A stretch of 64,000 bases of DNA. Source: Roseomonas sp. Lineage in GTDB: Bacteria > Pseudomonadota > Alphaproteobacteria > Acetobacterales > Acetobacteraceae. A program made the translations under genes and the position numbers. The stretch lies in contig JADCFX010000044.1 of NCBI GenBank assembly GCA_020249285.1, forward strand, positions 1 through 64,000, written 5' to 3'. Below, one piece after another: positions 54,686-62,978 of this stretch; within the stretch, counting starts at the first letter, position 1; each line of letters begins with the position of its first letter. Below the pieces are notes generated by a model that was not told where the DNA came from, ran no database searches, and was given only the letters and a program-made list of their open reading frames with translations.

Positions 54686-55218
54686 GGAAATGCGCGCAAA
54701 CTCATCCGCCCCATCAGCCCATCGCGCTTGATGAATTGGTGCCAAAGCGCGGCAGCGATGTGAAAGGCCACAAGGCCAAGCAGCGCATAGGCCGCCAATT
54801 CATGCACTTCCTTGATGCTGCGCGACAAGGTGCGATTGGCCGCGAGTGGTGAGGCGATGCTGAACAACCCGAATTCCAGCCCGCGCCCGCGCAGGAAAAG
54901 CGTCGCCAAACCAAGTAGCGGCACGGCTGCCATCAGCCCGTAAAGCCCGAAATGCGCCAGCCGCGCCAGGCGCTGCTGCTGCGTGTTCATGCCAACAGGC
55001 AGTGCTGGCGCGGTGCTGAGCATGCGCCAGACAATACGCAGCGCCAGCAACAGCATAACCACGGCGCCCACACTGTTATGTGAGGTCTTGATGAAATCAC
55101 GAAAGGCGCCGCGTGGCAGATCATCGGCAATCAGGATGCTGGCTGCAGCGTAGAAAATCAGCGCCGCCATCAACCAATGAAACAGGATTGAAAGGCGGTC
55201 ATATCGGGTGCGATCCAT
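54655..55218 (-). CDS. Cytochrome b561 family protein
   Basis: A 187-residue di-heme membrane protein with four helices. Candidate haem ligands are His in I-L-F-H-W-L-M, H-N in K-T-S-H-N-S-V-G, and His in V-H-E-L-A-A-Y and V-A-F-H-I-A-A-A-L-W-H. AAGGAATG precedes ATG 55218. The final residues F-P-L-R-I-R-S-P-E-L-R are encoded by the tail of the dispersed repeat at 54668-54685, suggesting the original C-terminus was replaced or extended. Confidence 0.9.
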   Translation of the reverse strand: MDRTRYDRLSILFHWLMAALIFYAAASILIADDLPRGAFRDFIKTSHNSVGAVVMLLLALRIVWRMLSTAPALPVGMNTQQQRLARLAHFGLYGLMAAVPLLGLATLFLRGRGLEFGLFSIASPLAANRTLSRSIKEVHELAAYALLGLVAFHIAAALWHQFIKRDGLMGRMSLRAFPLRIRSPELR

Positions 55219-55283
55219 GGCACATTCCTTCACGAAACCGGCGCTTGCCTAGGCCGATGTCGCGCGCCCCGCCATGATCAGGA

Positions 55284-55658
55284 TCAAACCGCGCCTTGCC
55301 GCCGCGCTGGCTCCCGGCTCAAGCCCCGTGCCGCAAGTGCGGCCAGATATTCCGCCCAGCGGCTTTCCTGTTCTTCCCCCAAGCGGCGCAGGTATTCCCA
55401 GGTGAAAATCCCCGTATCATGCAAATCATCAAAGCTGATGCGCAGCGCGTAATGGCCAACCGGTTCAAGCCCGATCATGCCAACATGGCGCCGGCCCGCC
55501 ACAATCACCTTCTGCCCCGGCCCATGGCCCTGCACTTCCGCACTCGGGCTTTCCACGCGCAGATATTCGGCGGGCAGCGCGAAGCGCGCGCCATCGGCGA
55601 AGGCAATTTCCAGGATTTTCTCCGCCTTGCGCAGGCGGATTTCAGTGGGTGCGCTCAT
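55284..55658 (-). CDS. DUF971 domain protein
   Basis: A 124-residue protein of the DUF971 family (the domain also found at the N-terminus of gamma-butyrobetaine hydroxylases). Typical parts are [20 protein letters not shown], then [21 protein letters not shown]. In many proteobacteria such stand-alone proteins accompany Mrp/ApbC-type iron-sulfur carriers; none is nearby. It overlaps the Trm112-like gene by four bases. Confidence 0.88.
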   Translation of the reverse strand: MSAPTEIRLRKAEKILEIAFADGARFALPAEYLRVESPSAEVQGHGPGQKVIVAGRRHVGMIGLEPVGHYALRISFDDLHDTGIFTWEYLRRLGEEQESRWAEYLAALAARGLSREPARRQGAV

Positions 55659-55852
55659 GCGTCCAGTTTGCGCGCCTCATCAGGCAGCATGATGGGGATG
55701 CCATCGCGCACGGGAAAAGCGAGGCCCGCCGCGTCGCTGATCAATTCGCCCTTGTCGCGGTCATAGCGCAGCGGCTTTTTGGTCACGGGGCAGACCAGGA
55801 TTTCAAGCAGCTTCGGGTCCAGCGCGCCGCCCTTTGGTTGCGTTTCCGTCAC
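55655..55852 (-). CDS. Trm112-family small zinc-ribbon-like protein
   Basis: A 65-residue protein of the Trm112/YcaR family: [18 protein letters not shown], then [18 protein letters not shown]. Only one Cys of the zinc site is present, as in many bacterial members. GTG 55852 is chosen as the start for its AAGGGAA site; a TTG two codons upstream is less likely. Confidence 0.88.
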   Translation of the reverse strand: MTETQPKGGALDPKLLEILVCPVTKKPLRYDRDKGELISDAAGLAFPVRDGIPIMLPDEARKLDA

Positions 55853-55868
55853 GGACAAATTCCCTTCA

Positions 55869-56531
55869 TTAACTCAGGCTGCCAGGGTTCGGCATATTGG
55901 CCGCCGCCCCCATGCGCAGCAGCGTGACCAGCATATCCGCCCGTTCAGACCCTTCGGCCGCTTCCAGAAGCGCCTGTTTTTCCGGCGGATCAAAGGGGCA
56001 GACCATCGCGAGCATCGTTACCAGCAGCGCATCAGGCGTTTGTTCCACCGCATCCCAATTCGCCTCAATCCCGCGCGCCTGGAAGTAGGGGCGCAACGCC
56101 CCAAGCAAGGCCGGGCGATCGAGCGGCGGCGGATCGGCTTCCAAAAGATCAGTCACGAAATCCGCATAATCGGCACGCACGCGGCGGTAGCCGCCCTGCG
56201 CCAGGGGCAATTCTTCGGCAATGCGGAAGCGCGTCACGCCGATCAGCGTGATCAGCAGCCGCCCATCATCGGTTTCGCTGAAGGATGAAATGCGCCCAAG
56301 GCAACCGATACGATAAAGACCCGGCCCTTGCGACCCCGCCTTACCGCGTGCATCGGGCTGCACCATGCCGAAAAGCCGCCCCTGGCCCAGCGCATCCATC
56401 GTCATCGCAAGATAGCGCGGCTCAAAAATATTGAGCGGCAGGCGCCCGCGCGGCAGCAGCAGCGCCCCTGTCAGGGGGAAGACCGCGATTTCGGTGGGCA
56501 AATCCGCAAGTCGCGGATGAAAGGGGTGCAT
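55869..56531 (-). CDS. LON substrate-binding domain protein
   Basis: A 220-residue stand-alone LON N-terminal domain, without ATPase or protease parts. It has [26 protein letters not shown], then [13 protein letters not shown]. Such proteins are common in alphaproteobacteria and their role is not settled. It lies 20 bases after the thioredoxin gene. Confidence 0.9.
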   Translation of the reverse strand: MHPFHPRLADLPTEIAVFPLTGALLLPRGRLPLNIFEPRYLAMTMDALGQGRLFGMVQPDARGKAGSQGPGLYRIGCLGRISSFSETDDGRLLITLIGVTRFRIAEELPLAQGGYRRVRADYADFVTDLLEADPPPLDRPALLGALRPYFQARGIEANWDAVEQTPDALLVTMLAMVCPFDPPEKQALLEAAEGSERADMLVTLLRMGAAANMPNPGSLS

Positions 56532-56551
56532 GATGCGTGGTGCCGCCGGCC

Positions 56552-57487
56552 TTAACGGAACAGCACAGAAGAAAGCTTGCGCCGCCCCGCGACACTCGCC
56601 GCATCGCCAAAGCCCCAGGCTTCGAAGAATTTCAGCAATTGCTTGCGCGCGGCTTCCTCATTCCAGGCGCGGTCGCGCTTGATGGCTTCAATCAGCGCAT
56701 CCACCGCGCCGGCGCGGTCTTCCATGGCGTTCAGCGCCACCGCCAGATCAATCCGCGCGGCATGGTCATTGGCGTCGGCGGCCAGGCGGGTTTCGAATTC
56801 GGCGAGCTTCGCCCGCGCTTCGCGGCCTTCTGAGGCCAATTCCAAGGCGCTGCGGATGGAAGCGATTTCGGCATGGGCGCGCAGCTTTTCCGGCACGCTT
56901 TCAATCACCTGAAGCGCCTGTTCTTCCTGCCCCAGCGTCATCAGGCAGCGCGCCACGCCGGCCAGCGCATCCGCATTTTCCGGTTCCTGCTGCGCCAGAG
57001 CGCCGAACATTTGCAGCGCCGTGGTGGCATCGCCTTCTTCCAGCGCGGCCTTGGCTTCGCCCAGCAAATCAGCGGTCGGCATTTGCCCGCCCGCCTGCTT
57101 CAGCAAGCCTTCAATGAAGCGCTTCACTTCCGATTCCGGCAGCGCGCCCTGGAACAGATCCAGTATCTGCCCCTTCCAGAAAGCGACCACCGTCGGCACG
57201 GATTGCAGCGGCAGGCCCATTTGCACCAGCTGCTGCACAAGGCCGCGATTCTTATCAATATCAATCTTGACCAGCCGCACGCGGCCATCGGCGGCGGTCA
57301 CCACCTTTTCCAGCGCGGGGGTCAGTTGCTTGCAGGGGCCGCACCAGGTGGCCCAGAAATCCACCAGCACCGGCACATCATTGGATGCCTGCACCACATC
57401 CTGCATGAAGGTGGTTTGGTCCCCATCCTTGATGGCGCCGGCAGCGGCGGCCTGCGGGGGGCGGTTCGGGTCGAAGATCACTTCCAT
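56552..57487 (-). CDS. cnoX: Thioredoxin-TPR protein (CnoX/YbbN type)
   Basis: A 311-residue protein. Residues about 25-130 are a thioredoxin domain with an intact active site W-A-T-W-C-G-P-C-K-Q, and the rest is tetratricopeptide repeats (C-L-M-T-L-G-Q-E-E-Q-A-L-Q-V-I and others). This is the CnoX/YbbN layout, a holdase that protects proteins from over-oxidation and hands them to GroEL or DnaK. ATG 57487 has an AGGAAG site, and GTG 57490 is an alternative. In E. coli the active site is degenerate; here it is complete. Confidence 0.92.
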   Translation of the reverse strand: MEVIFDPNRPPQAAAAGAIKDGDQTTFMQDVVQASNDVPVLVDFWATWCGPCKQLTPALEKVVTAADGRVRLVKIDIDKNRGLVQQLVQMGLPLQSVPTVVAFWKGQILDLFQGALPESEVKRFIEGLLKQAGGQMPTADLLGEAKAALEEGDATTALQMFGALAQQEPENADALAGVARCLMTLGQEEQALQVIESVPEKLRAHAEIASIRSALELASEGREARAKLAEFETRLAADANDHAARIDLAVALNAMEDRAGAVDALIEAIKRDRAWNEEAARKQLLKFFEAWGFGDAASVAGRRKLSSVLFR

Positions 57488-57559
57488 CACGGCACTTCCT
57501 GGATTTGTTGGCGCATAGATGCGCCCTATTGCGCCAGACGCAAGCCACCCCGGCGCGGT

Positions 57560-58063
57560 TCAGGCGCCGTCCAGTTCCAGCAGCCGGGTTTCATGCCCAA
57601 GCCCGGCCAGAAACCCGAGCAAATCCCGGGGTGCGAGGCCCGTGGAAGCCGTATTGACCAAGGGATGCACCCAAATTCGCGCGTGTCGCATCAGCCCCGC
57701 ATCCATGACAAAGCGAATCCGGCTGGGTGGCGCATTGACCAGGCCAAAGGGCGTGACCGAGCCAGGTGTCAGGCCCAGGATGCCCAGCAACTCCTCAGCG
57801 CTGCCCATGGAGACCTTGCCGGAATCCGCCATGCGGGCGAGCGCATTGATGGATACCTGGCGGGATTCCTCAAGCGTTGCCAGCAGGAAGGGGCCATCGC
57901 CCTTGGCGGGCCGCAGGAACAGGTTCTTGGTATGGCCCCCGGGCAGGGTGCCGCGCAAATCCTGGCTTTCGGCCACGGTAAAGACCGCCGGGTGATGGCG
58001 CGTTTCCGCCGCAATGCCGGCAGCAGCGAGGCGGGCGAGCAAGCCTTCGGGCGTTTCGGGCAT
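57560..58063 (-). CDS. YbaK/aminoacyl-tRNA deacylase-like protein (ProX/PrdX group)
   Basis: A 167-residue free-standing editing domain of the YbaK/ProX family that hydrolyses mischarged tRNA, probably Ala-tRNA-Pro. Family marks are T-K-N-L-F-L-R, G-L-T-P-G-S-V-T-P-F-G-L-V-N and F-V-M-D-A-G-L-M near the end. The specificity is inferred from the PrdX-like sequence. Confidence 0.88.
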   Translation of the reverse strand: MPETPEGLLARLAAAGIAAETRHHPAVFTVAESQDLRGTLPGGHTKNLFLRPAKGDGPFLLATLEESRQVSINALARMADSGKVSMGSAEELLGILGLTPGSVTPFGLVNAPPSRIRFVMDAGLMRHARIWVHPLVNTASTGLAPRDLLGFLAGLGHETRLLELDGA

Positions 58064-58117
58064 CGGGCCTCCTGCCAGGGGATGAATGGGGGGCGCCTAA
58101 GGCGGGCTGCCCTGATA

Positions 58118-58420
58118 TCACCCGCAGGTGATCTGCGTCACCACGCCGTTTTCGATCAACCCGGTCGCGCGATCTATCCGGTAATCCTTGGTCATGGGCG
58201 TCGTCGGGCCACCCATGCGCACAGTGCTGATCCCCGGCATGGCTTGCAGGGCCGCGCGCACCTCATCTGGCGCTTTGCCGAGCAAGCCAGCGAAACGCGC
58301 CTGATGCTGCGCGCAGCCTTCGGGCGCCGGAGACGCCTGGGTCTGCGCCGGTGCAACTTCAGCGCATGCCATGGTGAGCAAGCCGACAGTCAAGGCCAGG
58401 GACCGTAATTTCCGTGTCAT
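58118..58420 (-). CDS. I78-family peptidase inhibitor-like lipoprotein
   Basis: A 100-residue secreted protein with a signal peptide containing L-L-T-M-A-C (possible lipobox, Cys19). The mature part has the I78 inhibitor layout: G-C-A followed by L-L-G-K, then M-G-G-P-T-T-P-M-T-K-D-Y-R-I-D-R-A-T-G-L and a terminal I-T-C-G. The two Cys in G-C-A and I-T-C-G would form the disulfide seen in this family. AAGGATGG precedes the ATG. A broken relative of its C-terminus is at 28361. Confidence 0.82.
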   Translation of the reverse strand: MTRKLRSLALTVGLLTMACAEVAPAQTQASPAPEGCAQHQARFAGLLGKAPDEVRAALQAMPGISTVRMGGPTTPMTKDYRIDRATGLIENGVVTQITCG

Positions 58421-58564
58421 AGTTCCATCCTTTTAAAGCCGTGTTGGACATCGCGATGTTTGAACCCATTGCCATGGCGAATTTACGGCGAAGCCCCGCT
58501 ACATTGCCGTGCGGCTTCGCAATCGGCATTCTGGGCGAGACCGTTTTGCAAGGAATCACCCGCC

Positions 58565-59251
58565 ATGGCCCAGCCGCTTTCCATCATGTCCACCCTGGCC
58601 CTGCAGGGCGTTCTGGAAGTTCTGGCGCCGCTTTGGGCTAAGCATCACCCCGCCCCTGCCATGGTATTCGACCCAACCAAAAGCATTTCCCAACGCATCG
58701 CCGATGGTGCGCGGGGCGATATCGCCATCCTGACCGCCGCCGCCATTGATGATTTCACCGCCAAGGGTGTCTTGGCGCCAGGCAGCCGCCGCGATTTGGC
58801 GCTTTCCTATATTGGCGTCGCAGTCGCGGCTGGCGCGGCGCGCCCCGATATCAGCACGCCTGAGGCGTTTCGCGCCACGCTGCTGGCGACACCATCGCTC
58901 GCCTATTCCCGCGCGGGGGCGAGTGGGTTGTTCTTTGCGGGCTTGATTGAACGCCTTGGCATCGCAGCGGAAGTCAACGCGAAAGCCACCGTGATCCCGC
59001 AGGGCTTTACCGGCGAATTGCTGAAGCGCGGAGAAGTGGCTTTGGCCATTCAGCAAGTGAGCGAATTGATGACCGTGCCTGGGATAGACATTATCGGCAC
59101 GCTGCCCGCCGAAATTGGCGAGGTGATGACCTTCTCCGCGGCGATTTTCGCCGAGGCACCGCAACCGGAAGCCGCGCGCGCCTTCATGGAATTTTTGGTG
59201 CAAGGTGCGGATGCGGGGTTGCTCCGCGCCAAAGGGTTGGAGCCGGTTTAA
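58565..59251 (+). CDS. ModA-like substrate-binding domain protein without signal peptide
   Basis: A 228-residue protein of the type 2 periplasmic-binding fold, molybdate-binding-like: D-P-T-K-S-I-S-Q-R-I-A-D-G-A-R-G-D-I-A-I-L-T-A, then G-F-T-G-E-L-L-K-R-G-E-V-A-L-A-I-Q-Q-V-S-E-L. An AAGGAA site puts the start at ATG 58565, and no export signal is visible there or in the upstream frame. It may act in the cytoplasm as a ligand sensor or enzyme-like protein. No ABC partners are adjacent. Confidence 0.78.
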   Translation: MAQPLSIMSTLALQGVLEVLAPLWAKHHPAPAMVFDPTKSISQRIADGARGDIAILTAAAIDDFTAKGVLAPGSRRDLALSYIGVAVAAGAARPDISTPEAFRATLLATPSLAYSRAGASGLFFAGLIERLGIAAEVNAKATVIPQGFTGELLKRGEVALAIQQVSELMTVPGIDIIGTLPAEIGEVMTFSAAIFAEAPQPEAARAFMEFLVQGADAGLLRAKGLEPV

Positions 59252-59311
59252 CTGATGAGTGAATCTTGCTCGCGGGCAGGGCAGCTCAGGGTCATGCCCT
59301 TCAAACCATAC

Positions 59312-59878
59312 CTACCCCTCATTTTTATTTCTATCGGTTCCCGGTTGTGTTTCTTGGCTCGGTAGATTCACGACGAACATTGGCAAAGGTCGCTTCCCGT
59401 CTAGTACTTCGAGGACGGCTTTTCTAATTGCTGTTTGGTCGTCTTCAAGTGAAGAATAGCCCTGCGGAAAATAGGACTCATTCTTGTATTGTGTTTTGTC
59501 GAAGTCAAAATCCAGGTAGGAGCCCATACTGTTCAATAAATCTACCAGTAATTCGACGCGCTTCGTTCCCCAATGTCCCACAGGATAATTCTTATCATTC
59601 AGGTGGTCCAAATACTGCTTCCAATAGCGGCGAATTTCTTTTTGCTTTTTATCGTTGGCACTAAAGACCACATCTATGGAATTCAACGACTCAACGTGAC
59701 GAGGATCGAGTGTTGCAGCCCTAGTAGCCATCAAAGTCTTGAAAATTCTTATCTGCTCTTCTCGAGCTTGATTCCTCCGATCAAGCCATTTTGTCACTTG
59801 AACCGCAATTAATGGAGAAAGAAGAGTTGCGATTACAACTAGCCAATCCTTCATTTCGACAGTGGCTAGCCAGTCCAT
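59312..59878 (-). CDS. DUF6680-like membrane-anchored protein of unknown function
   Basis: A 188-residue protein with an N-terminal transmembrane helix (about residues 12-30), then a charged helical body with L-D-R-R-N-Q-A-R-E-E-Q-I-R-I-F-K-T-L-M-A-T-R and later R-R-Y-W-K-Q-Y-L-D-H-L. This resembles the DUF6680 group. Codon use is much more AT-rich than in every neighbour, and Lys, Asn, Tyr and Ile are frequent, which suggests recent transfer. GGGAGAGGAA precedes ATG 59878. It stands alone, with no mobile-element gene beside it. Confidence 0.8.
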   Translation of the reverse strand: MDWLATVEMKDWLVVIATLLSPLIAVQVTKWLDRRNQAREEQIRIFKTLMATRAATLDPRHVESLNSIDVVFSANDKKQKEIRRYWKQYLDHLNDKNYPVGHWGTKRVELLVDLLNSMGSYLDFDFDKTQYKNESYFPQGYSSLEDDQTAIRKAVLEVLDGKRPLPMFVVNLPSQETQPGTDRNKNEG

Positions 59879-59933
59879 AATTCCTCTCCCCAATCACCAA
59901 ATTGCATTATATTTTCTGAGCGGCATCAATTAT

Positions 59934-61574
59934 CTACGCCCCCAAAGCAAACCCCTCATACCCCTTCTCCGCCACCTCATCACAAATCCGCCGATACCGC
60001 GCCATGCCGCCGATATAGGGCATGAATACGCGCGGCTTGCCCGGCACATTGGCGCCCAGATACCAGGAATGCAGCGTTTTCGTGAAAAGCGTGCGGTCGG
60101 CCACTTCCTGCACCTGCACCATCCAATCATCCACCGCATCAGGCTTGGCTTCAATGCGCGTCTGGCCGGCGGCGCGCATATCCGCAATGCAGCGGGTAAT
60201 CCATTCCACATGCTGTTCGATGGCAACCGGCATATTGGTCAGCACTGAAGGGCTGCCAGGCCCCGTCACGGTGAACAGATTGGGGAAACCCACCACTTGG
60301 AGCCCCAGATAGCTGCGCGGGCCTTCGCGCCACACATCACGCAAAGCCAGGCCATCGCGCCCGGCGATGTTCAAATTGAACAACGGCCCGGTCATGGCAT
60401 CAAAACCCGTCGCAAAGACAATGATATCCAAAGGATACTCGCCCTTGCTGGTCTTCACGCCGGTGGCGGTGATGCGTTCGATGGGCTCGGCGCGCAGATT
60501 CACCAAAGCCACATTGTCGCGGTTGTAGGTTTCGAAATAGCCCGTATCAATCGGCGGGCGCTTGGTGCCGAAGCCGTGATCAATATCGGCAAGGATCGCA
60601 GCCTTGTCGGCATCCTGCACAATCTGGCCGATCTTTTTCTTGAGGAAGGCTGAGACAATCTCATTCGCTTCCTCATTGGTCAGCACATCGCGGAATTCGG
60701 CGCGCAGACGCAGCCCACCCTTTTCCCAGGCTTTCTCAAAAATCTCGTTCCGTTCCTCATCGGTTACTTCCAGCACGGAACGATCCGCAATGCGCCAAGG
60801 ATGGCCATTGACGGTGGAGCGCATCACATCGCGAATTTCGGCAAAATTCTCCCGCACATATTTCTTGAAATCATCGGTCAGCGGCGCATTGCGCGCGGGG
60901 ATCGAATAATTCGCCGTGCGTTGAAACACGGTCAGATGCTTGGCGGCGGCGGCCACCACCGGAATGGCCTGAATGCCGGTGGAACCCGTGCCAATCACGC
61001 CAACGCGCTTGCCAGAGAAATCCACACCTTCATGCGGCCATTCGCCAGTATGATACCACTTGCCCTGAAAATCCGCGATGCCATCAATCTTCGGCAGATT
61101 GGCCGAAGAAAGGCAGCCGACGGCCGTGATCAAATAGCGCGCCGCAAATTCCGCGCCTTGTTCCGTGCGCAGGCGCCACAGATTGGCAGCTTCATCATAC
61201 CGCGCCGCCACCACCCGCGCGCCGAAGGTAATGTCGCGCTTCAGGTCCAGCTTATCCGCGGCGTAATTCAGGTAGCGCAGAATCTCCGGCTGGCTCGGGT
61301 AGCGTTCGGACCATTCCCAGCCCTGCACCAACTCATCCGAAAAATGATAGCAATAGCTGTGGCTTTCAGAATCACACCTGGCACCCGGATAGCGGTTCCA
61401 ATACCAGGTACCGCCCACGCCATCGCCCGCTTCCAGCACATGGGCGGAAAGCCCCAAGCGGTCGCGCAGGCAATGGAGCTGATACATGCCGGCGAAACCG
61501 GCGCCGATGATCAGCGCGTCATACAGCTTCGCCTCGGTCGAGGTCGCGGCTAAGGGGCTTACGGCGTCAAGCAT
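59934..61574 (-). CDS. Flavin-dependent Baeyer-Villiger monooxygenase
   Basis: A 546-residue class B flavoprotein monooxygenase. FAD-binding G-A-G-F-A-G-M-Y near the N-terminus, NADP-binding G-T-G-S-T-G-I-Q and, before it, the type I Baeyer-Villiger fingerprint F-Q-G-K-W-Y-H-T-G-E-W-P are all present. It is probably of the cyclohexanone/phenylacetone monooxygenase group, converting ketones to esters or lactones. The substrate is unknown and no pathway genes adjoin it. Confidence 0.93.
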   Translation of the reverse strand: MLDAVSPLAATSTEAKLYDALIIGAGFAGMYQLHCLRDRLGLSAHVLEAGDGVGGTWYWNRYPGARCDSESHSYCYHFSDELVQGWEWSERYPSQPEILRYLNYAADKLDLKRDITFGARVVAARYDEAANLWRLRTEQGAEFAARYLITAVGCLSSANLPKIDGIADFQGKWYHTGEWPHEGVDFSGKRVGVIGTGSTGIQAIPVVAAAAKHLTVFQRTANYSIPARNAPLTDDFKKYVRENFAEIRDVMRSTVNGHPWRIADRSVLEVTDEERNEIFEKAWEKGGLRLRAEFRDVLTNEEANEIVSAFLKKKIGQIVQDADKAAILADIDHGFGTKRPPIDTGYFETYNRDNVALVNLRAEPIERITATGVKTSKGEYPLDIIVFATGFDAMTGPLFNLNIAGRDGLALRDVWREGPRSYLGLQVVGFPNLFTVTGPGSPSVLTNMPVAIEQHVEWITRCIADMRAAGQTRIEAKPDAVDDWMVQVQEVADRTLFTKTLHSWYLGANVPGKPRVFMPYIGGMARYRRICDEVAEKGYEGFALGA

Positions 61575-61745
61575 GGCGGTTTCTTCATCTTGGCTGGTTG
61601 AAAGCTTATGCTAACCCGCACCGGCCCCTGGCGCCAAGCGGGGCAAATCCTTGTCATTTCGGCAGGGCCGCCCACATGGGGTCCGACGGTGCCGCAAAGC
61701 CCCCTGCCTTCCGGCGCCCCCTCGACCTTGGGAAAGACCAATACC

Positions 61746-62390
61746 GTGAATATTCAAATCCCTGCCTCTGGCCTCACCACGGCCAATGCCACCCTGGAAC
61801 CGCGCCCCTCCCGCACGGAAGCGGAAGCCGCGGTGCGCACCCTGCTGCGCTGGGCCGGTGATGACCCAGACCGCGAAGGCCTGGTGGATACCCCCGCGCG
61901 CGTCGCCCGCGCCTATGAGGAATTCTTCGCCGGCTATGAAACGGACCCGGTGGATTTGCTCGCGCGGTCCTTCGAAGAAACCGATGGCTATGATGAAATG
62001 GTGATCCTGCGGGATATCCGCATGGAAAGCCATTGCGAACATCATATGGTGCCGATCATTGGCCGCGCGCATATCGCCTATCTGCCGCAGGGCCGCGTGG
62101 TGGGCATCAGCAAACTGGCGCGCGTTTTGGAAGTTTATGCCAAGCGGCTGCAAATCCAGGAAAAACTGACGGCACAGGTGGCCAATACCATTGAACAGGT
62201 GCTGAAGCCGAAGGGTGTGGCGGTGGTGATTGAAGCCGCGCATCAATGCATGACCACGCGCGGCATCCATAAGCCCGGCGTCACCATGGTGACCAGCCGG
62301 ATGCTGGGCGCCTTCCGGGATGATGCCAGCACGCGGCGCGAATTCCTGGCCATTATCGGCGGCCAGCGCGCCAATGTGATTGAAGGCTAG
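61746..62390 (+). CDS. folE: GTP cyclohydrolase I FolE
   Basis: A 214-residue enzyme making dihydroneopterin triphosphate from GTP. Zinc and active-site parts are visible in [11 protein letters not shown] and [13 protein letters not shown] 61746 with a GGGAAAG site is chosen as start. The TAG stop runs directly into copy 4 of the dispersed hairpin element. It would supply the pterin that PhhB in this window recycles. Confidence 0.95.
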   Translation: MNIQIPASGLTTANATLEPRPSRTEAEAAVRTLLRWAGDDPDREGLVDTPARVARAYEEFFAGYETDPVDLLARSFEETDGYDEMVILRDIRMESHCEHHMVPIIGRAHIAYLPQGRVVGISKLARVLEVYAKRLQIQEKLTAQVANTIEQVLKPKGVAVVIEAAHQCMTTRGIHKPGVTMVTSRMLGAFRDDASTRREFLAIIGGQRANVIEG

Positions 62391-62444
62391 GAGCATTTTC
62401 AAGCCAAGTGGAATCACTTGGTGACTCGGAAAATGCGACCAAAT
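62390..62444 (+). repeat. Dispersed two-stem hairpin element, copy 4 (core only)
   Basis: It starts on the last base of the folE stop codon and reads GGAGCATTTTCAAGCC, then AAGTGGAATCACTTGG and AAAATGCGACCAAAT. Both stems are intact. The GGTGAGCGGATGCGAAGC tail seen in copies 2 and 3 is missing. Its placement suggests it may serve as the folE terminator. Confidence 0.86.
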
Positions 62445-62511
62445 CAACTTCAGACTTGCCCCGCCGAAGCGCCGCTTGACCAAGGGGCGCTTCGGCGCGC
62501 ATGAGCCCTCC

Positions 62512-62904
62512 ATGCGCTTTTCCACACCCCCCAATGCCGAAGACCTAGTTGAACTTGCCGAGGATGCGCTTGCCGCCATCCCGAAGCCGATGCGCGATGT
62601 GCTGAAGGGCGTCGCCATCCTGGTGGATGACATCGCGGAGGAGGAGATGCTCCGCGAACTCGGCATCGAAAACCCCTATGAATTGACCGGGCTCTATCTG
62701 GGCGTGCCGCTGACCGAAAAAAGCGACGGCATGGTGCAGGAAGAACCCGACCGCATTCTGCTGTTCCGAGAGCCCATCCTGCTGGAATGGATCGAAACCG
62801 GGGAGGATCTGTTCCGCCTGGTGCGCAACGTCCTGATCCACGAAATCGGCCACCATTTCGGCTTTTCGGATGAGGATATCGAAAGGCTGGAGGACGGGGA
62901 GTAA
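62512..62904 (+). CDS. Metallopeptidase-fold (zincin) protein, DUF1025-like
   Basis: A 130-residue protein of the small bacterial zincin family. The zinc motif is H-E-I-G-H-H-F-G-F-S-D near residues 112-122, and L-F-R-E-P-I and the acidic P-N-A-E-D-L-V-E-L-A start are typical. The function is unknown. ATG 62512 is preferred to a TTG at 62476. Confidence 0.87.
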   Translation: MRFSTPPNAEDLVELAEDALAAIPKPMRDVLKGVAILVDDIAEEEMLRELGIENPYELTGLYLGVPLTEKSDGMVQEEPDRILLFREPILLEWIETGEDLFRLVRNVLIHEIGHHFGFSDEDIERLEDGE

Positions 62905-62923
62905 GCCCTCGTTTTCCTGGGCT

Positions 62924-62942
62924 CCGGGGGTGGCGCCCCCGG
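62924..62942 (+). terminator. Terminator after the zincin gene
   Basis: CCGGGGG (62924-62930) pairs with CCCCCGG (62936-62942) around a five-base loop, followed by TTTCAA. It lies 20 bases after the stop codon and before xdhA. Confidence 0.7.
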
Positions 62943-62978
62943 TTTCAACTCGCCCTCATCCATCCTAAATAAAGTTTC

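Noticed and set aside
58421..58564. Signal peptide for the ModA-like protein from the upstream frame
   Set aside because: The upstream residues are not hydrophobic enough, include several charged and aromatic residues, and no ribosome-binding site is found.
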